From Amaurobius ferox (lineage: Eukaryota > Arthropoda > Arachnida > Araneae > Amaurobiidae), in assembly GCA_951213105.1 (NCBI GenBank), contig OX578153.1:56926520-56990519 (forward strand): DNA of 64,000 nt, in the 5' to 3' direction. Below the pieces are notes generated by a model, which saw only the letters and a list, made by a program, of their open reading frames with translations, searched no databases and was not told where the DNA came from. Shown here one piece after another: positions 22,422 through 34,735 of the stretch. The position numbers and the translations under genes were made by a program. The number at the start of each line of letters is the position of its first letter. Positions within the stretch are counted from its first letter, which is position 1.

Positions 22422-23650
22422 AAAGAAAGATCAATCATGCTTAAAGTATTGATTATGAAACACTTTCCAACTTCAATGCAATTTTATTTAAACATCTCTA
22501 AAATGCAATACATTCCTCGGTAATATTTTAAAACTTATCACAATACTACATTAATTTATTATATTTGTAAACTTAAACCTTCATCGAAAAAAATGAACTT
22601 CATTCAAATGACGACATTGAAATATAAATTGCCTGGTTTAAACATCTCTAAAAGGCGATACATTCCTCGGTAATATTTTGAAATCATCATAATATTACAA
22701 TAATTTATTATATTTGAAAACTTCATCGAAACAACTGACATTCATTCAAATGACGTCATAGAAAAAATAACACGTCTGGCTCTCTCTATAAAAGCAGCAT
22801 AAACACCATGGAGCTACAAGTAATTAAACTCTATGCTTAAAACTTCATCGAAAAAAATCGCCCTTCTCTTTGTAAAATCAATGAATATTTCATTCATATC
22901 AGCTATACAGACTTCATGAGTTAAATAATTTTGCGTTAAAGAAATACAGCAATTCTTATACAACACATTCTACATATTTTGTTGTTTACATTTTACATAA
23001 GTGAAAAATAGGCTTCGTTGTAGAAATAATCAAATTTGGATGATCATTTAAACTCAAATATATTGTAATTGAGTTGTTTCAGTATGTAGATGCACAGAAT
23101 TTAAGCAAAAATAAAGCGGTTTTAGGACGGATACAAAACTCAATATGAATTAAAAAGAACTTTAAAAATCACGATTTTGAGACCAGATGGATGCCATATA
23201 TCATTTTGAAGTGGGTCATGTGATCTTTTCATATCATGGTCACGTGATCGCTTCATAAAAGTGGTGTAATTATTATTTTAATTTTTATTTTAAAAACTAC
23301 TGAATATATTTTGCTGAAATTTTTTTTATATATTTTATGGAATAATTTGAATATTACCAAAATTTTCGAAGCAATTGGTGAATTTTATATCCGCTTTAAA
23401 AATATTTGAAAAATTAGGTCCCATAGGGTTCAATGTATTTCATTTTTTAAACCCGGGTTCAATCCAAAACTAATTGGGTGATATTATTCATTTATATTCC
23501 CATAGGTCCTACAGACCGTCTGAACAACATACTAAATTTTCATTTTGATTAAATCATTTTTACGGCAGTTATCGTGCTAACGGACAGACAGACAGAAAGA
23601 AAGAATGAACAAAGTCATAAACACTTTTCAACTTTGTTGTAAAGTGTTAA
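22422..23650 (-). mobile_element. Helentron-like family A, copy 1
   Basis: On the minus strand it begins at 23650 with the 29-bp near-palindrome (aacactttacaacaaagttg plus its closing arm aaaagtgtt), then a CTGTCTGTC tract, the gataactgccgtaaaaatga block, and ends at about 22422 with a 3' hairpin (atgcttaaagtattgat region on the plus strand) a dozen bases from the tip. No coding sequence. Copies 1 and 2 lie head to head, 94 bp apart. Confidence 0.8.
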
Positions 23651-23744
23651 AAATGCAATATCGAATAAACGGCGAAGGTTATTTTTCTGTAGATTATGCC
23701 ATTTTTGGCTAGCTGTGAAACAAATTTTAACATTAATATGTTTT

Positions 23745-25061
23745 TAACACTTTACAACAAAGTTGAAAAGTGTTTATGACTTTGTTCATTCTGTCTGTCT
23801 GTCTGTCCGTTAGCACGATAACTGCCGTAAAAATGACTTAATCAAAATGAAATTTTAGTATGTTGTTCAGACGGTCTGTAGAACCTATGGGAATATATAT
23901 GAATAATATCACCCAATTAGTTTTGGATTGAACCCGGGTCGAAAAAATGAAATACATTGAGCCCTATGGGACCTAATTTTTCAAACATTTTTTAAGCGGA
24001 TTTAAAATTAACAAATTGCTTCGAAAATTTTGGTAATATTCAAATTGTTCCATAAAATATATAAAAAAAAATTCAGCGAAATATATTCAGTAGTTTTTTA
24101 AATAAAAATTAAAATAATAATTACACCTCTTATATGAAGCGATCACGTGACCATGATATGAAACGATCACATGACCCATTTCAAAATGATATATGGCATC
24201 CATCTTGTTTCAAAATCGCGATTTTTTTAAGTTCTTTTTAGTTCTTTTAAGTTCTTTTCCTATTGAGTGTTGTATCCGTCCTAAAATCGCTTTATTTTTG
24301 CTTAAATTCTGTGCATCTACATACTGAAACAACGCAATGACAATATATTTGAGTTTAAATGCTCATCTAAATTTGATTATTTCTACAACTAAGCCTATTT
24401 TTCACCTATGTAAAATGTAAACAGCAAAATATAAAGAATGAGTTGTATTAGAATTCCTGTATTTTTTTAACACAAAATAATTTAGTCCATGGAGTCTGCA
24501 TGGCTGATATGAATGAAATATTAATTGATTTCATAAAGAGAAGGACGATTTTTTTCGATGAAGTTTCAAGCATAGAGTTTAATTTTTTGTAGCTCCATGG
24601 TCTTAAACAAAATGTTTAAATAAAATAAATTATTATAGCATTGTGATGAATGAAATGAATGGGAGAAAGTTATGAATGAAATCCTGTTTTTATAGAGAGA
24701 TCCAGGCGTGTTATTTTTTCTATGACGTCATTTAATTAATTTCAGTTGTTTTCCATGAAGTTTTCAAATATAATAAATTATCGTAGTATTATGAAAATTC
24801 TAAAACTATTACCGAGGAATGTATAACATTTTAGAGATGTTTAAACCAGGCAATTTATATTTCAATGCAGTCATTTGAATGAAGTTCATTTTTTTCGATG
24901 AAGGTTTAAGTTTTCAAATATAATAAATTAATGCAGTATTGTGATAAGTTTCAAAATATTACCGAGGAATGTATTGCATTTTAGACTTGTTTAAATAAAA
25001 TTGCATTGAAGTTGGAAAGTGTTTCATAATCAATGCTTTAAGCATGATTGATCTTTCTTGT
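23745..25061 (+). mobile_element. Helentron-like family A, copy 2
   Basis: A 1.3-kb copy with the 5' near-palindrome, a CTGTCTGTCTGTCTGTC tract at about 23789-23806, and the cgataactgccgtaaaaatg block. Its distal half is built of degenerate units of about 120-130 bp (cgatgaagtttt..aaatataataaatta..tattaccgaggaatgtat). The 3' hairpin atgctttaagcat lies at 25033-25045 and the tip is gatctttcttgt. The next copy starts with no spacer. Confidence 0.85.
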
Positions 25062-26332
25062 TAACACTTTACAACAAAGTTGAAAAGTGTTTATGACTTT
25101 GTTCATTCTGTCTGTCTGTCCGTTAGCACGATAACTGCCGTAAAAATGACTTAATCAAAATGAAATTTTAGTATGTTGTTCAGACGGTCTGTAGGACGTA
25201 TGGGAATATAAATTAATAATATCACCCAATTAGTTTTGGATTGAACCCGGGTTGAAAAAATGAAATACATTGAACCCTATGGGACCCTAATTTTTCAAAC
25301 ATTTTTTAAGCTGATTTAAAATTCACAAATTACTTCGAAAATTTTAGGTAATATTCAAATTATTTCATAAAATATATAAAAAAAATTTCAGCAAAATATA
25401 TTCAGTAGTTTTTTAAATAAAAATTAAAATAATAATTACACCCTCTTATATGAAACGATCACGTGATCCACTTCAAAATGAAATATGGCATCCATCTTGT
25501 CTCAAAATTGTGATTTTTAAAGTTCTTTTTAATTCATATTGAGTGTTGTATCCGTCCTAAATCCGTTTTATTTTTGCTTAAATTCTGTGCATCTACATAC
25601 TGGAACAACTTAATTACAATATATTTGAGTTTAAATGATCATCCAAATTTGATTATTTCTACAACGAAGGCTATTTTTCACTTATGTAAAATGTAAACAG
25701 CAAAATATGTAGAATGAGTTGTTTAAGAATTGCTGTATTTCTTTAACGCAAAATTATTTAGCTCATGGAGTTTGCATAGCTGATATAAATGAAATATTTA
25801 TTGATTTTACATAGAGAAGGACGATTTTTTTTCGATGAAGTTTTAAGCATAGAGTTTAATTACTTGTAGCTCCATGGTTTTTAGTTTTTAAATAAAATAA
25901 ATTATTTTAGTACTGTGATGAATGAAATGAATGGGAAAATGTTATGAATGAAATGCTGCTTTCATAGAGAGAGCCAGGCGTGTTATTTTTTCTATGACGT
26001 CATTTGAATGAATGTCAGTTGTTTTCGTTGAAGTTTTCAAATATAATAAATTATTGTAGTATTATGATGATTTTAAAAATATTACCGAGGAATGTATCGC
26101 ATTTTTTAGATGTTTAAACCAGGCAATTTATATTTCAATATCGTCATTTGAATGAAGTTCATTTTTTTCGATGAAGGTTTAAGTTTTCAAATTTAATAAA
26201 TTGATGTAGTATTGTGATAAGTTTTAAAATATTACCCAGGAATGTATTGCATTTTAGAGATGTTTAAATAAAATTGCATTGAAGTTGGAAAGTGTTTCAT
26301 AATCAATGCTAAGTATGATTGATCTTTCTTGT
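25062..26332 (+). mobile_element. Helentron-like family A, copy 3 (tandem to copy 2)
   Basis: It begins directly at the end of copy 2 (cttgt/taacac), so the two are an exact head-to-tail pair. It has the same 5' palindrome, a shorter CTGTC tract, and the same distal units. The 3' hairpin is slightly damaged (atgctaagtat), and the tip gatctttcttgtt is kept. Confidence 0.85.
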
Positions 26333-26333
26333 T

Positions 26334-26984
26334 ATACTTTCTTTTATTAAAGAAAAAATGCTCTAAAACTGGAAAGTGTTTATCTTGTCTCTCGCCACCC
26401 CGAAAATCAAAAGGTTAAGATTTATTAGATGAAAAAATCGTACTAAATGCTCCGTGAAATGTTTAGTAGGAAATATTTTCCAAAGTTGAAGTTTTTTACA
26501 AAGTTGTATTTGTATAAAACAGTTGCACAAATGTTTTATTAATACATTTCCATTCTTTCCTACAGAAAAAAAAATGTTGGTTAAAAATTGTCATTTAAAA
26601 AATATGTGTGCCTAATTGATTTTCAATTGAAATTCCGAATAGTTTTAAATTTACAAAAGTGAATATCATATTAAAAGTTTCAAAATGTTGACCTCTAGAG
26701 GTTCATTCAATTGTTTTCGTTTGAAGAGGAATATCTCATATGCTCTATTCGATAATATAAGTTCTACTTGATAACATACTCGATAATAGACTTTGAAAAT
26801 ACAGAATTAATACAAATATGTAATATTCAATCGGTTTCAAAGACACAAAATCGCCTTCTTCAGGACCGTCAAGAAGAACGATTTCTTTTTAATCAAATAA
26901 GGTCGGTCCTCAACCTGTTTGTTTCAAAACCGGTTGACCTTTCGTCACCAGTATATATTTATAGTCAAGATTTATTTACCTTTT
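26334..26984. other. Spacer with a Penelope-type end
   Basis: No gene is seen. On the minus strand at 26829-26865 lies CTGAAGA, a short potential stem and TTTGAAACCGATTGA, resembling the hammerhead-like 3' ends of Penelope-like elements and similar to 34432-34475. The rest is AT-rich and unrecognised. Confidence 0.45.
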
Positions 26985-28233
26985 TAACACTTTACAACAA
27001 AGTTGAAAAGTGTTTATGACTTTGTTCATTCTGTCTGTCTGTCTGTCCGTTAGCACGATAACTGCCGTAAAAATGACTTAATCAAAATGAAATTTTAGTA
27101 TGTTGTTCAGACGGTCTGTAGGACCTATGGGAATATAAATGAATAATATCACCCAATTAGTTTTGGATTGAACCCGTGGTTGAAAAAATGAAATACATTG
27201 AGCCCTATGGAACCTAATTTTTCAAACGTTTTTTAAGCGGATTTAAAATCCACAAATTGCTTCGAAAATTTTAGGTAATAGTCAAATTGTTCCATAAAAT
27301 ATATAAAAAAAAAATTCAGCGAAATATATTCAGTAGTTTTTTAAATAAAAATTAAAATAACAATTACACATCTTATATCAAACGATCACGTGACCCACTT
27401 CAAAATGATATATGGCATCCATCTTGTTTCAAAATCGTGATTTTTTTAAGTTCTTTTTAATTCATATTGAGTGTTGTATCCGTCCTAAAACCGCTTTATT
27501 TTTGCTTAAATTCTGTGCATCTACATACTAAAACAACACAATGACAATATATTTGACTTTAAATTCTCATTCAAATTTGATTATTTCTACAACTAAGCCT
27601 ATTTTTCACCTATGTAAAATGTAAACAGCAAAATATGTAGAATGAGTTGTATTAGAATTACTGTATTTCTTTAACACAAAATAATTCAGTCCATGGAGTC
27701 TGCATGGCTGATATGAATGAAATATTAATTGATTTTATGAACAGAAGGGCGATTTTTTTCGATGAAGTTTTAAGCATAGAGTTTATGAATTGTAGCTCCA
27801 TGGTCTTAATTTTTAAATAAAATAAATTATTATAGTATTGTGATGAATGAAATCCTGCTTTTATAGAGAGATCCAGACGTGTTATGTTTTCTATGACGTC
27901 ATTTGAATTTATTTCAGTTGTTTTCGATGAAGTTTTCAAATATAATAAATTATCGTAGTATTATGATAGTTTTAAAAATATTACCGTGGAATGTATTGCA
28001 TTTTAGAGATATTTAAACCAGGCAATTTATATTTCAATGCCGTCATTTGAATGAAGTTCATTTTTTTCAATGAAGGTTTAAGTTTCCAAATATAATAAAT
28101 CAATGTAGTATTGTGATAAGTTTTAAAATATTACCGAGGAATGTATTGCATTTTCGACTTTTTTAAATAAAATTGCATTGAAGTTGGAAAGTGTTTCATA
28201 ATCAATGCTTTAAGCATGATTGATCTTTCTTGT
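26985..28233 (+). mobile_element. Helentron-like family A, copy 4
   Basis: Full-length copy with the 5' near-palindrome directly after a run of five Ts, the CTGTCTGTC tract, the interior blocks, the 3' hairpin atgctttaagcat (about 28205-28217) and the tip gatctttcttgtt. Non-coding. Confidence 0.85.
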
Positions 28234-28347
28234 TATATTATCAAATTACTATTACACTAGTTATTTTGGCGATTTTTTGATAACTTTAAACATTTGACAG
28301 ATTTCATAAAATATATGAGTTTGACATGCTTTGTTTCTTATTTAGTT

Positions 28348-29440
28348 AAAAGTCTGATATGGGCAGCACACATGACTTTCTTTATAAAATGCAATGAATT
28401 TACTCCTTTTACAGTCAAAAAATAATGTATAATAACCGCGGTACTGCGTTTTTAACGTTGAATTGTACATTTGGCGACTGAATCAATTTTCATCAATTTG
28501 TTGTTATTTCATTGATTTGGCGTCGGTTTCATCAATTTGGCAAATTTTTATCAATTTGGTGACATTTTCGTCAATTTGGCAACATTTAAAAAGTCAGAAA
28601 GTTGGAGACATTCGGACAAATTCGTCACCAAAATGTTGCTAAACGTTAAGGACCGAAAAATAGGTTTTTCTTATAGTAGATTCTTTTCCAAGATATTGAA
28701 TTTTCGTCAGTTAGTCGTAATTTTTATTGATTTAGCGGTATTTTTATCAATTTGGCGACGTTTTCTCTTATTTGGCAACATTTAAAAAAGTCGCCAAGTT
28801 GGCGCCAAATTCGTCGTAAAATCTCTCCAAGCGTTATAGACGGAGGAATAAGTTATTTTTATAGCAGATTAGTGAATATTGGCGTCAAATAAAAAAGTAT
28901 TACCCAAAGTATAATATCTCATGAATGGAATGAGCTAGATCCACGAGAATGATGTCACCCAATTTATCGCATGATATTACATATGAAAAGTGAACATATT
29001 TCACAACAGTTAATAATTTTTTTATTTTATGTGAATTTTTGATAAATTTATTTGAAAAATGTGCTATATCTGGAGAACGGTTCATGCTAGCGTTCTAAAG
29101 TTTATGTCAATCGTTTTCTAATAAAAAAAAATTAAGAAATGATTATTTGCGAAACTTTATTAGAGGTTTTGATTTTTTTAATATTTCATTCGAAAATTTA
29201 GAGGGGTTTTGAACATTCGATTGCGTTTAAAAACAATAAACTTCCAGTACTCACGGATTGTAATTTTTGTTCTAAATTTCATTGGAATCGCTCCATTCGT
29301 TCGTGAGATATCGTCTCTACAGACACACAGATATCAACTCAAAAACGTTTGATTCGTGTTCAAGGATGTTTGAAACATACTCCCCCTTCGAAAACTTGAA
29401 TTCGAATTTTTGACACCGTCATAATATTTTCGTTATACTT
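28348..29440 (-). mobile_element. Helentron-like family B, copy 3 (decayed)
   Basis: The 3' hairpin region agtctgatatgggcagcaca lies near 28350; the interior carries caatttggcgacgttttct and cgccaagttggcgcc units, then the gaatggaatgagctagatcc block. At the 5' side only half of the palindrome remains (atattttcgttatactttta). The ACAC tract is almost gone. Confidence 0.65.
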
Positions 29441-29467
29441 TTAAATTATTATTTTTCCTTTATACAA

Positions 29468-29595
29468 TTTACTGGAATGTGGTCTAACTCGACTTTGTCA
29501 TACCATAATTCATTTTTTCCCCTAAAATTTACAAGAAAAAATTTAAAAAACTGGTATCGTGTGTCCATATGATTGCAACTATAGTGACTAATTGA
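29468..29595 (-). repeat. Dispersed repeat family E, copy 2 (opposite strand)
   Basis: Contains ctggaatgtggtctaactcg and actttgtcataccat, the complement of the family E block at 2737-2856, with decay toward its right end (tgcaactatagtga). Confidence 0.5.
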
Positions 29596-29846
29596 GAAAG
29601 CATTGTTTTCTCTAAAATTTCCAAATTCAAGTTTTTGATGGGAAAGCACTATGACAAATTTATTTTTTATGAAATGACAGGGTTATTCTAAGTGTATTCA
29701 AGTAATATATTGAAAATCAAAATATGCAAAAATAAAAGGGTATACTTATTAATATTTATTTTTTATAAAAGGGGAAAGCTTAATTTATTATTTTCCAAAT
29801 GCATGATAGATTATTTATATACTTCATTTACCAAGAGTAAAAAAAA

Positions 29847-30241
29847 TAAATAAAACTGTAGTTTATTTGCATGACTTTGCATTAGCAGTAGATTAAAAGA
29901 AATGTTTTAAGTGATAAAAAAATTAGTCAATAAAGTGACATAAAAAAGTCAGAAATATGAATATTAAGTGACCTAGATAATTTTACAATATGTTCTAGTT
30001 AAATCCATATGACTCTTTCCTAATTTTGAATACATTCAATTAAAAAAATATTTTAGCATTGAAAATTATATTCACATGCTTCATATTATCTGTGTATTTT
30101 AAACATATTTCGATGGTGTTTACAAAAATTACACTTAAATTAATTATTTATCATGAATTTAGCTTATCAATCAGCAGTGTCATTGCATTTTAATTGTATA
30201 ATATTTCCCACAGATGGCAGCACCAAAAATTTTCAAAGATG
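29847..30241. repeat. About 400-bp direct repeat, left copy
   Basis: The block from aaataaataaaactgtagtt to cagatggcagcaccaaaaat and tttcaaaga is repeated at 32449-32870 in the same orientation with about 85-90% visible identity. It ends just upstream of the half-LINE. The ends do not show TG...CA, so I do not call it an LTR. Confidence 0.75.
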
Positions 30242-30353
30242 ATACTAGATAGACGGTCCCGATTACACAACGCCACGTAAAGTAATGAATGACTATAAAA
30301 TTAAGAAGCTGCAAAAATGTGTTATATAACAAAAATTACTCGTTTGGTGCATG

Positions 30354-32023
30354 AGTTTTTTTCTGCGGTTAACCGTGGAGGTAGTCGGTCGTATTGTGAA
30401 GCGCTTGTTGATAGCTGAAAACGTAACCTTGGTTGAAAACGCGTATGTGAAAAGTGATGTGGAATGGAGAAAACCGGTGATGGCTTTGGAAAACGGATAG
30501 TCAAAGAAAGTTTTAACGAAAGGAAAGGAAAACGAAGTGAGGAATTGTGGTGTGAAAGGAATATTACAGGGGAAAAGAAACTCGACTTCGCGTTTGAGAA
30601 TGGTGCTACGCAGGCACGTGTTGTTTTGATGAACGTGAGCGGAGGAAGAATACCAACTTCAAACCCGGTAGAATTTAAAAAGGAAATAATTAGTACAGTG
30701 GGAAAAGAAGAGGCTGTAATCCGAGTGGACATTACCAGGAAAGGAAATTTGGCACTTACAGTAAACAACAACGTCAGTGCAAACAACTTATTGGAAGAAA
30801 AAACAATTTTGCGGAGTGGAAGTCAGTGCCAGACTAATAGAGGACTCTATAAGCTCGAAATACATAATAAGGCACATAGGCCCGGAGTTAAAATTAGAAA
30901 AAATAGCGGAAGAGCTGGTGGAACAGGGGATTCAGTGGCGTGAAATAACTAGATTTACAAAATCAAGAAGTGAGGAAAAAATCCCAATCATATTACTCAG
31001 AGAACTAGGGAAAATAAGCAGAGAGGAAGTAAAATTGGGATTTTTAAGAGTCAAAACATCAATATACATAGAGAGCCCAAAGATCTGTCAAAAGTGCCTA
31101 AAATTCAATCACTATAGGCATGAATGCAAAGGGAAATTATCATGTAGATTATGCGGAGGTGAACACGAAGTCCAGAACTGCCAAATTGAAATACCAAAGT
31201 GCTTTAGGTGCGGGAAGAGCACTTAGCAACGAGCAAAAACTGCAAAGTTATACAAAAAGAGATGGAAATACAAAACACCATAAAAAAAAGAAAACATACC
31301 ATATAGAGAGGCAAGGAGTAAAGTTGAACAAGAAAGAACATACGCAACAGCATGCAAAAAAGCACAAACTGAAAATTTAGAAGAGACAAAGGAAGAAGAA
31401 AAGACAGAGAAACTAAAACAAACTATAGAAAACCTGAAAAATTTAAACCGGAAATTAATAGAAAATATCAAGGAAACAGAAAACCGAGAAATAGCAAACA
31501 GAGGAAAAGTACAAGAGGATATAACATTGCTAAAACAAGAAAACTCCGAACTAAGGGCAAAAATAGAAGGAGTCAAAAAAGAAAACGAAACGTTTAAAAT
31601 CACTATAGAGGCTCTCAAGAAAGAGTACGAAGACACAAAGGCTACAATAAAGAATAAAAAAGAGACAGCGGAACAAACAGTCAGTGGAGGACCGGCAGAA
31701 ACAGCAAGAACTAACAGCCGATCCAAACAAAAGAGGGTCGTTTCGTTTTCGGAGCAGGGGCTTGAAGCGAAATGATTTTCTTTTGTGGTCGTGCAGTTGC
31801 AGTTACTCATATCTTTTCCCCCTACAAGTACTCGTCGACAATTTTTATCCTGTTATCATAACTCTCCCTGTATCGTGGCTGAAGCCTGACCATCCAGTAA
31901 TTTAAAAGGATACGAACTTTACAGATTTTACAGACCTTTTTTAAAAGTGTGAGAGGAAAAGCTAAGTGCCATACCCTCTGAGTTTTAACTCCTTGGAGCG
32001 CAATAGAATAGAATAGAATAGAA
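30354..32023 (+). mobile_element. ORF1-only 'half-LINE' (Jockey-type)
   Basis: The element is 1,670 bp and flanked by exact 9-bp repeats tggtgcatg (30345-30353 and 32024-32032). It has about 110 bp of 5' leader, one broken ORF1, a 248-bp 3' UTR and a tail of GAATA units (aatagaatagaatagaata). There is no room for an endonuclease/reverse transcriptase ORF2. The single pair of target-site duplications indicates it inserted in this form. The design is like mammalian HAL1 elements, which also keep ORF1 only. Confidence 0.75.
30464..31775 (+). pseudogene. LINE ORF1 (zinc-knuckle, coiled-coil) pseudogene
   Basis: This encodes the nucleic-acid-binding ORF1 protein of a Jockey-type LINE. The ATG at 30464 starts MEKTGDGFGK. 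A shift near 30795-30815 moves to the frame with VEVSARLIED, HIGPELKLEKIAEELVEQGI and ISREEVKLGF. Then come CCHC knuckles: CQKCLKFNHYRHEC, CRLCGGEHEVQNC and a third starting CFRCGK that is broken by a shift at about 31216. Sequence continues LATSKNCKVIQKEMEIQNTI, is shifted again near 31285-31295, and runs through a Glu/Lys-rich coiled coil (IENLKNLNRKLIENIKETEN, LLKQENSELRAKIEGVKKEN) to TGA 31773-31775. At least three frameshifts make it non-functional. Confidence 0.85.
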
Positions 32024-32094
32024 TGGTGCATGGTTGGTTGAAACCGAAGGGTTTGATGAAATGGATATATGCGTTGAAATTAAAAATATATCGA

Positions 32095-32448
32095 AAAATA
32101 TGATATGGGCATCACATGATTTTCCCGTAAATTCAAATTAATTTTCTCTTTATTTCTTCAATATTTCATTAAATTGAGTGTAATTGCACAAAATAACACG
32201 TATAATTATTTGATATAAGACCGAATTTGCACTTTTATTTCAATTTTCGATATTATTTGTTCAGTGGACGTATTTGAAAATACAACAGGCAGCATAGCAA
32301 AAAAAAAATTAGTACTAGAGTAATGTGGTTGGTCTTTCCATCGTCAAAAAATACGTATAAAAGAAGCATTTAATTGATACATTTGAGCATACGTAGTCTT
32401 TTATTTTAGATTTTAAAGATTTTTGGGGCCATTTCGGTAAATAGAGTA
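32095..32448 (-). repeat. Helentron-like family C fragment
   Basis: The 3' hairpin region (gatatgggcatcacatgatt) and the interior block tttgagcatacgtagtcttt match the family C copy at 43455-44262. The 5' part is missing; the right copy of the 400-bp direct repeat follows. Confidence 0.55.
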
Positions 32449-32870
32449 GAAAAAATAAAATAAAATTGTAGTTTATTTGTATGACTTTGTGCATTAGCAA
32501 CAGATTAAAAGAAATGTTTTAAGTGATAAGAAAAATTAGTGAATAAAGTGACATAAAAAAATCGTAAATGTTAATATTAAGTGACCCAGATAATTTTACA
32601 TTCCAGTTAAATTCATCATTACAGTCCAGTTAAATTCATATGACTCTTTCCTAATTTTGAATACATTCAATGTTAAAAATATTTTTAGCATTGAAGAATA
32701 AATTTACATGCTTCATATTATCTGTGTATTTTAAACATATTTCGAAGGTGTTTGCAAAAATTACACTTAAATTAAATATTTATCATGTATTTAGTTATCA
32801 AGCAGCATTGTTATTACATTTTAATTACATAATATTTTCACCAGATGGCAGCACCAAAAAGTTTCAAAGA
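32449..32870. repeat. About 400-bp direct repeat, right copy
   Basis: Second copy of the 29847-30241 block, including ttaagtgataagaaaaatta and cagatggcagcaccaaaaag. It carries a small internal duplication (cagttaaattcat twice at about 32605-32640) not present in the left copy. Confidence 0.75.
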
Positions 32871-32879
32871 ATGTACGTT

Positions 32880-34735
32880 ATTCTGTAGCAATGCCGCATT
32901 TTCTCCGGCTTGGCCCTTGTAAATTGTCCGGCTAGGCCCGACCCAAGGTAAATGTAAGTAAGAGAGGTAGGCCATTCGTATCTGGCATGAAGGCTAAAGG
33001 GATCTATCTAGTCTTCATGGTTTCTGGCAACCTACTCCTGTCTAGAGTTCTTGGAATTACTGACGTCACTGGTCTCTTCCAAAGCTTGGGTACAGTGTCT
33101 AGAAGGAATTCACTTTTTATGGGGAATAACTCTATAATCGGAGTATCTAAAAGTTCCAAGTTTAGAATGTCGTTGTCATTTGCGGTATATCTTAGCTCAT
33201 TGGATTTAAAACCTTAACGGGTTAGCCCAATCTGTGTAAACCCACATGCGATCGTCGACCTCCCTTATCCTAGATCTTGACTACGCTTATATGCAAGAGA
33301 ATTAAATAATGCAAAACCAGTCATTAGTAAAATGCAACTCACAAATCACAGAGTTTTTGTTTAGAACTTTATCTGCACGAGGAATTAACTTTGTCCATTT
33401 AGCTCTCAGTTCATCGTTGTTAGGAGCTTTAAATAGAGAATATTTGCCTCTGAATTTTTTTTAATCTGTTTTACATTCAGGTACGAAGCAGTGTCTGTCA
33501 TTCACTTTCTTTTTAGAATTTGAGGGCATGCTTCATCGACTATAAAAACTATTAAATATGTTGATAGATCCATTAGAAAACTGATATAATATGGCTATAA
33601 AAACAGCCCTTTTTAATCCAAATATAGAAACAAAAATATAGATTTTCAACGTGAATTACAACGTCAAACATCAAATGAGTGAAAGCTTGCTGCTTATAGT
33701 TTCGAAAAATATTTCCTTCTGAGTGGGTCCATCCTGTCCAATCTTAGAACGAAAAAGAATATTGTACATGTGACGGTTCTTAGTAAAAACAGATTCGATC
33801 TCAGATGACCAATGTGCTAATGAGATACTTCCTATTGTATCTAGAGGCCACCTTGAAGGCAGTACAAAATGTCCTTTCCTGGTGTTCTATCCATTTCCAG
33901 AGCCCCCGCTGATTTGTGGATCTTTTGAGCATTGTTCGTATAAGAGATGTGGCAATTTGCGGAAACGTACGTAAAGGAGACGCGCCTGTCGAAATAAAAC
34001 AGCGGTCGATTACATGTCCACTCTCAATCGAAATTTTTATCAGCGCTATCTTTCACCGTACAAAGAGCCAGCACTTGTAGGCAGCCCCCACCTTTTTCTA
34101 ATGTTCAAGCGGCAATGGTGTTTCATGTTTTTCTTCCAAATTCACAAGGCCACGGACAGGCATTTTTCCTAGTAGCCGAACATATGAGATAAAACAAAAT
34201 ATCCTCTAGACATTCACATACATTCTTTTTTTAGGTTTACATGGTAATATGTATCAAAATGCAAAATAAAAGTTTGCTTTTAAAGCATTCGTTTAAGTTA
34301 TTCATATAATGCTTTTAAAAATTATTGAAAATTTTCAATTTCAAGTAAACAAAATCAATACGGGCGGTCCAAATTTCTGCTAAAGAAATAAAACTATTTT
34401 CGTAAAAAACAGAATACAACTCAAAATACTAATATCAACCGGTTTCGAAGGTATAAAACCTCCATCGTCAGATCACACAGAACCGCAACCTTCACTCGTA
34501 CTCCCAGTGCACCGGCCCAACATCCGTGGACAAATTTCGCACTTCTTAGCTCATTTGCATATGCTGTAACTATGTATCTAGGAAAAAAGGGGGTCGACGA
34601 TTGAATGGAGCTTATAGTACAAAATTCATTTTTTTTTTAAATATGGACAAGTTTGAAAACTAATGTAATTGTTCGGCAAATGAGGTTTTTTACCACACAT
34701 CCTATCTCCCATGCCTACGCCACTAATTATAATTA
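32880..34735. other. Unrecognised stretch with an inverted unit of the 140-bp array
   Basis: At about 33085-33240 a single unit of the 140-bp array (34736-35550) lies in opposite orientation (gatatatcttag-type and gggttagccc blocks). At 34432-34475, minus strand, is a Penelope-type end: CTGACGA, a 6-bp stem with one G.T pair, and CGAAACCGGTTGATA. The rest (33250-34430) is moderately GC-richer but shows no frame with a recognisable domain. Confidence 0.45.

Noticed and set aside
30322..30786. 154-codon minus-strand frame, and 31223-31810 (195 codons, minus)
   Set aside because: Both are opposite-strand shadows of the LINE ORF1; Ser/Phe-rich content mirrors the Lys/Glu-rich coding strand.
29847..32870. 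LTR retrotransposon formed by the 400-bp direct repeats
   Set aside because: No TG...CA ends, no primer binding site or polypurine tract, and the interior is a separate LINE-type element with its own target duplication.
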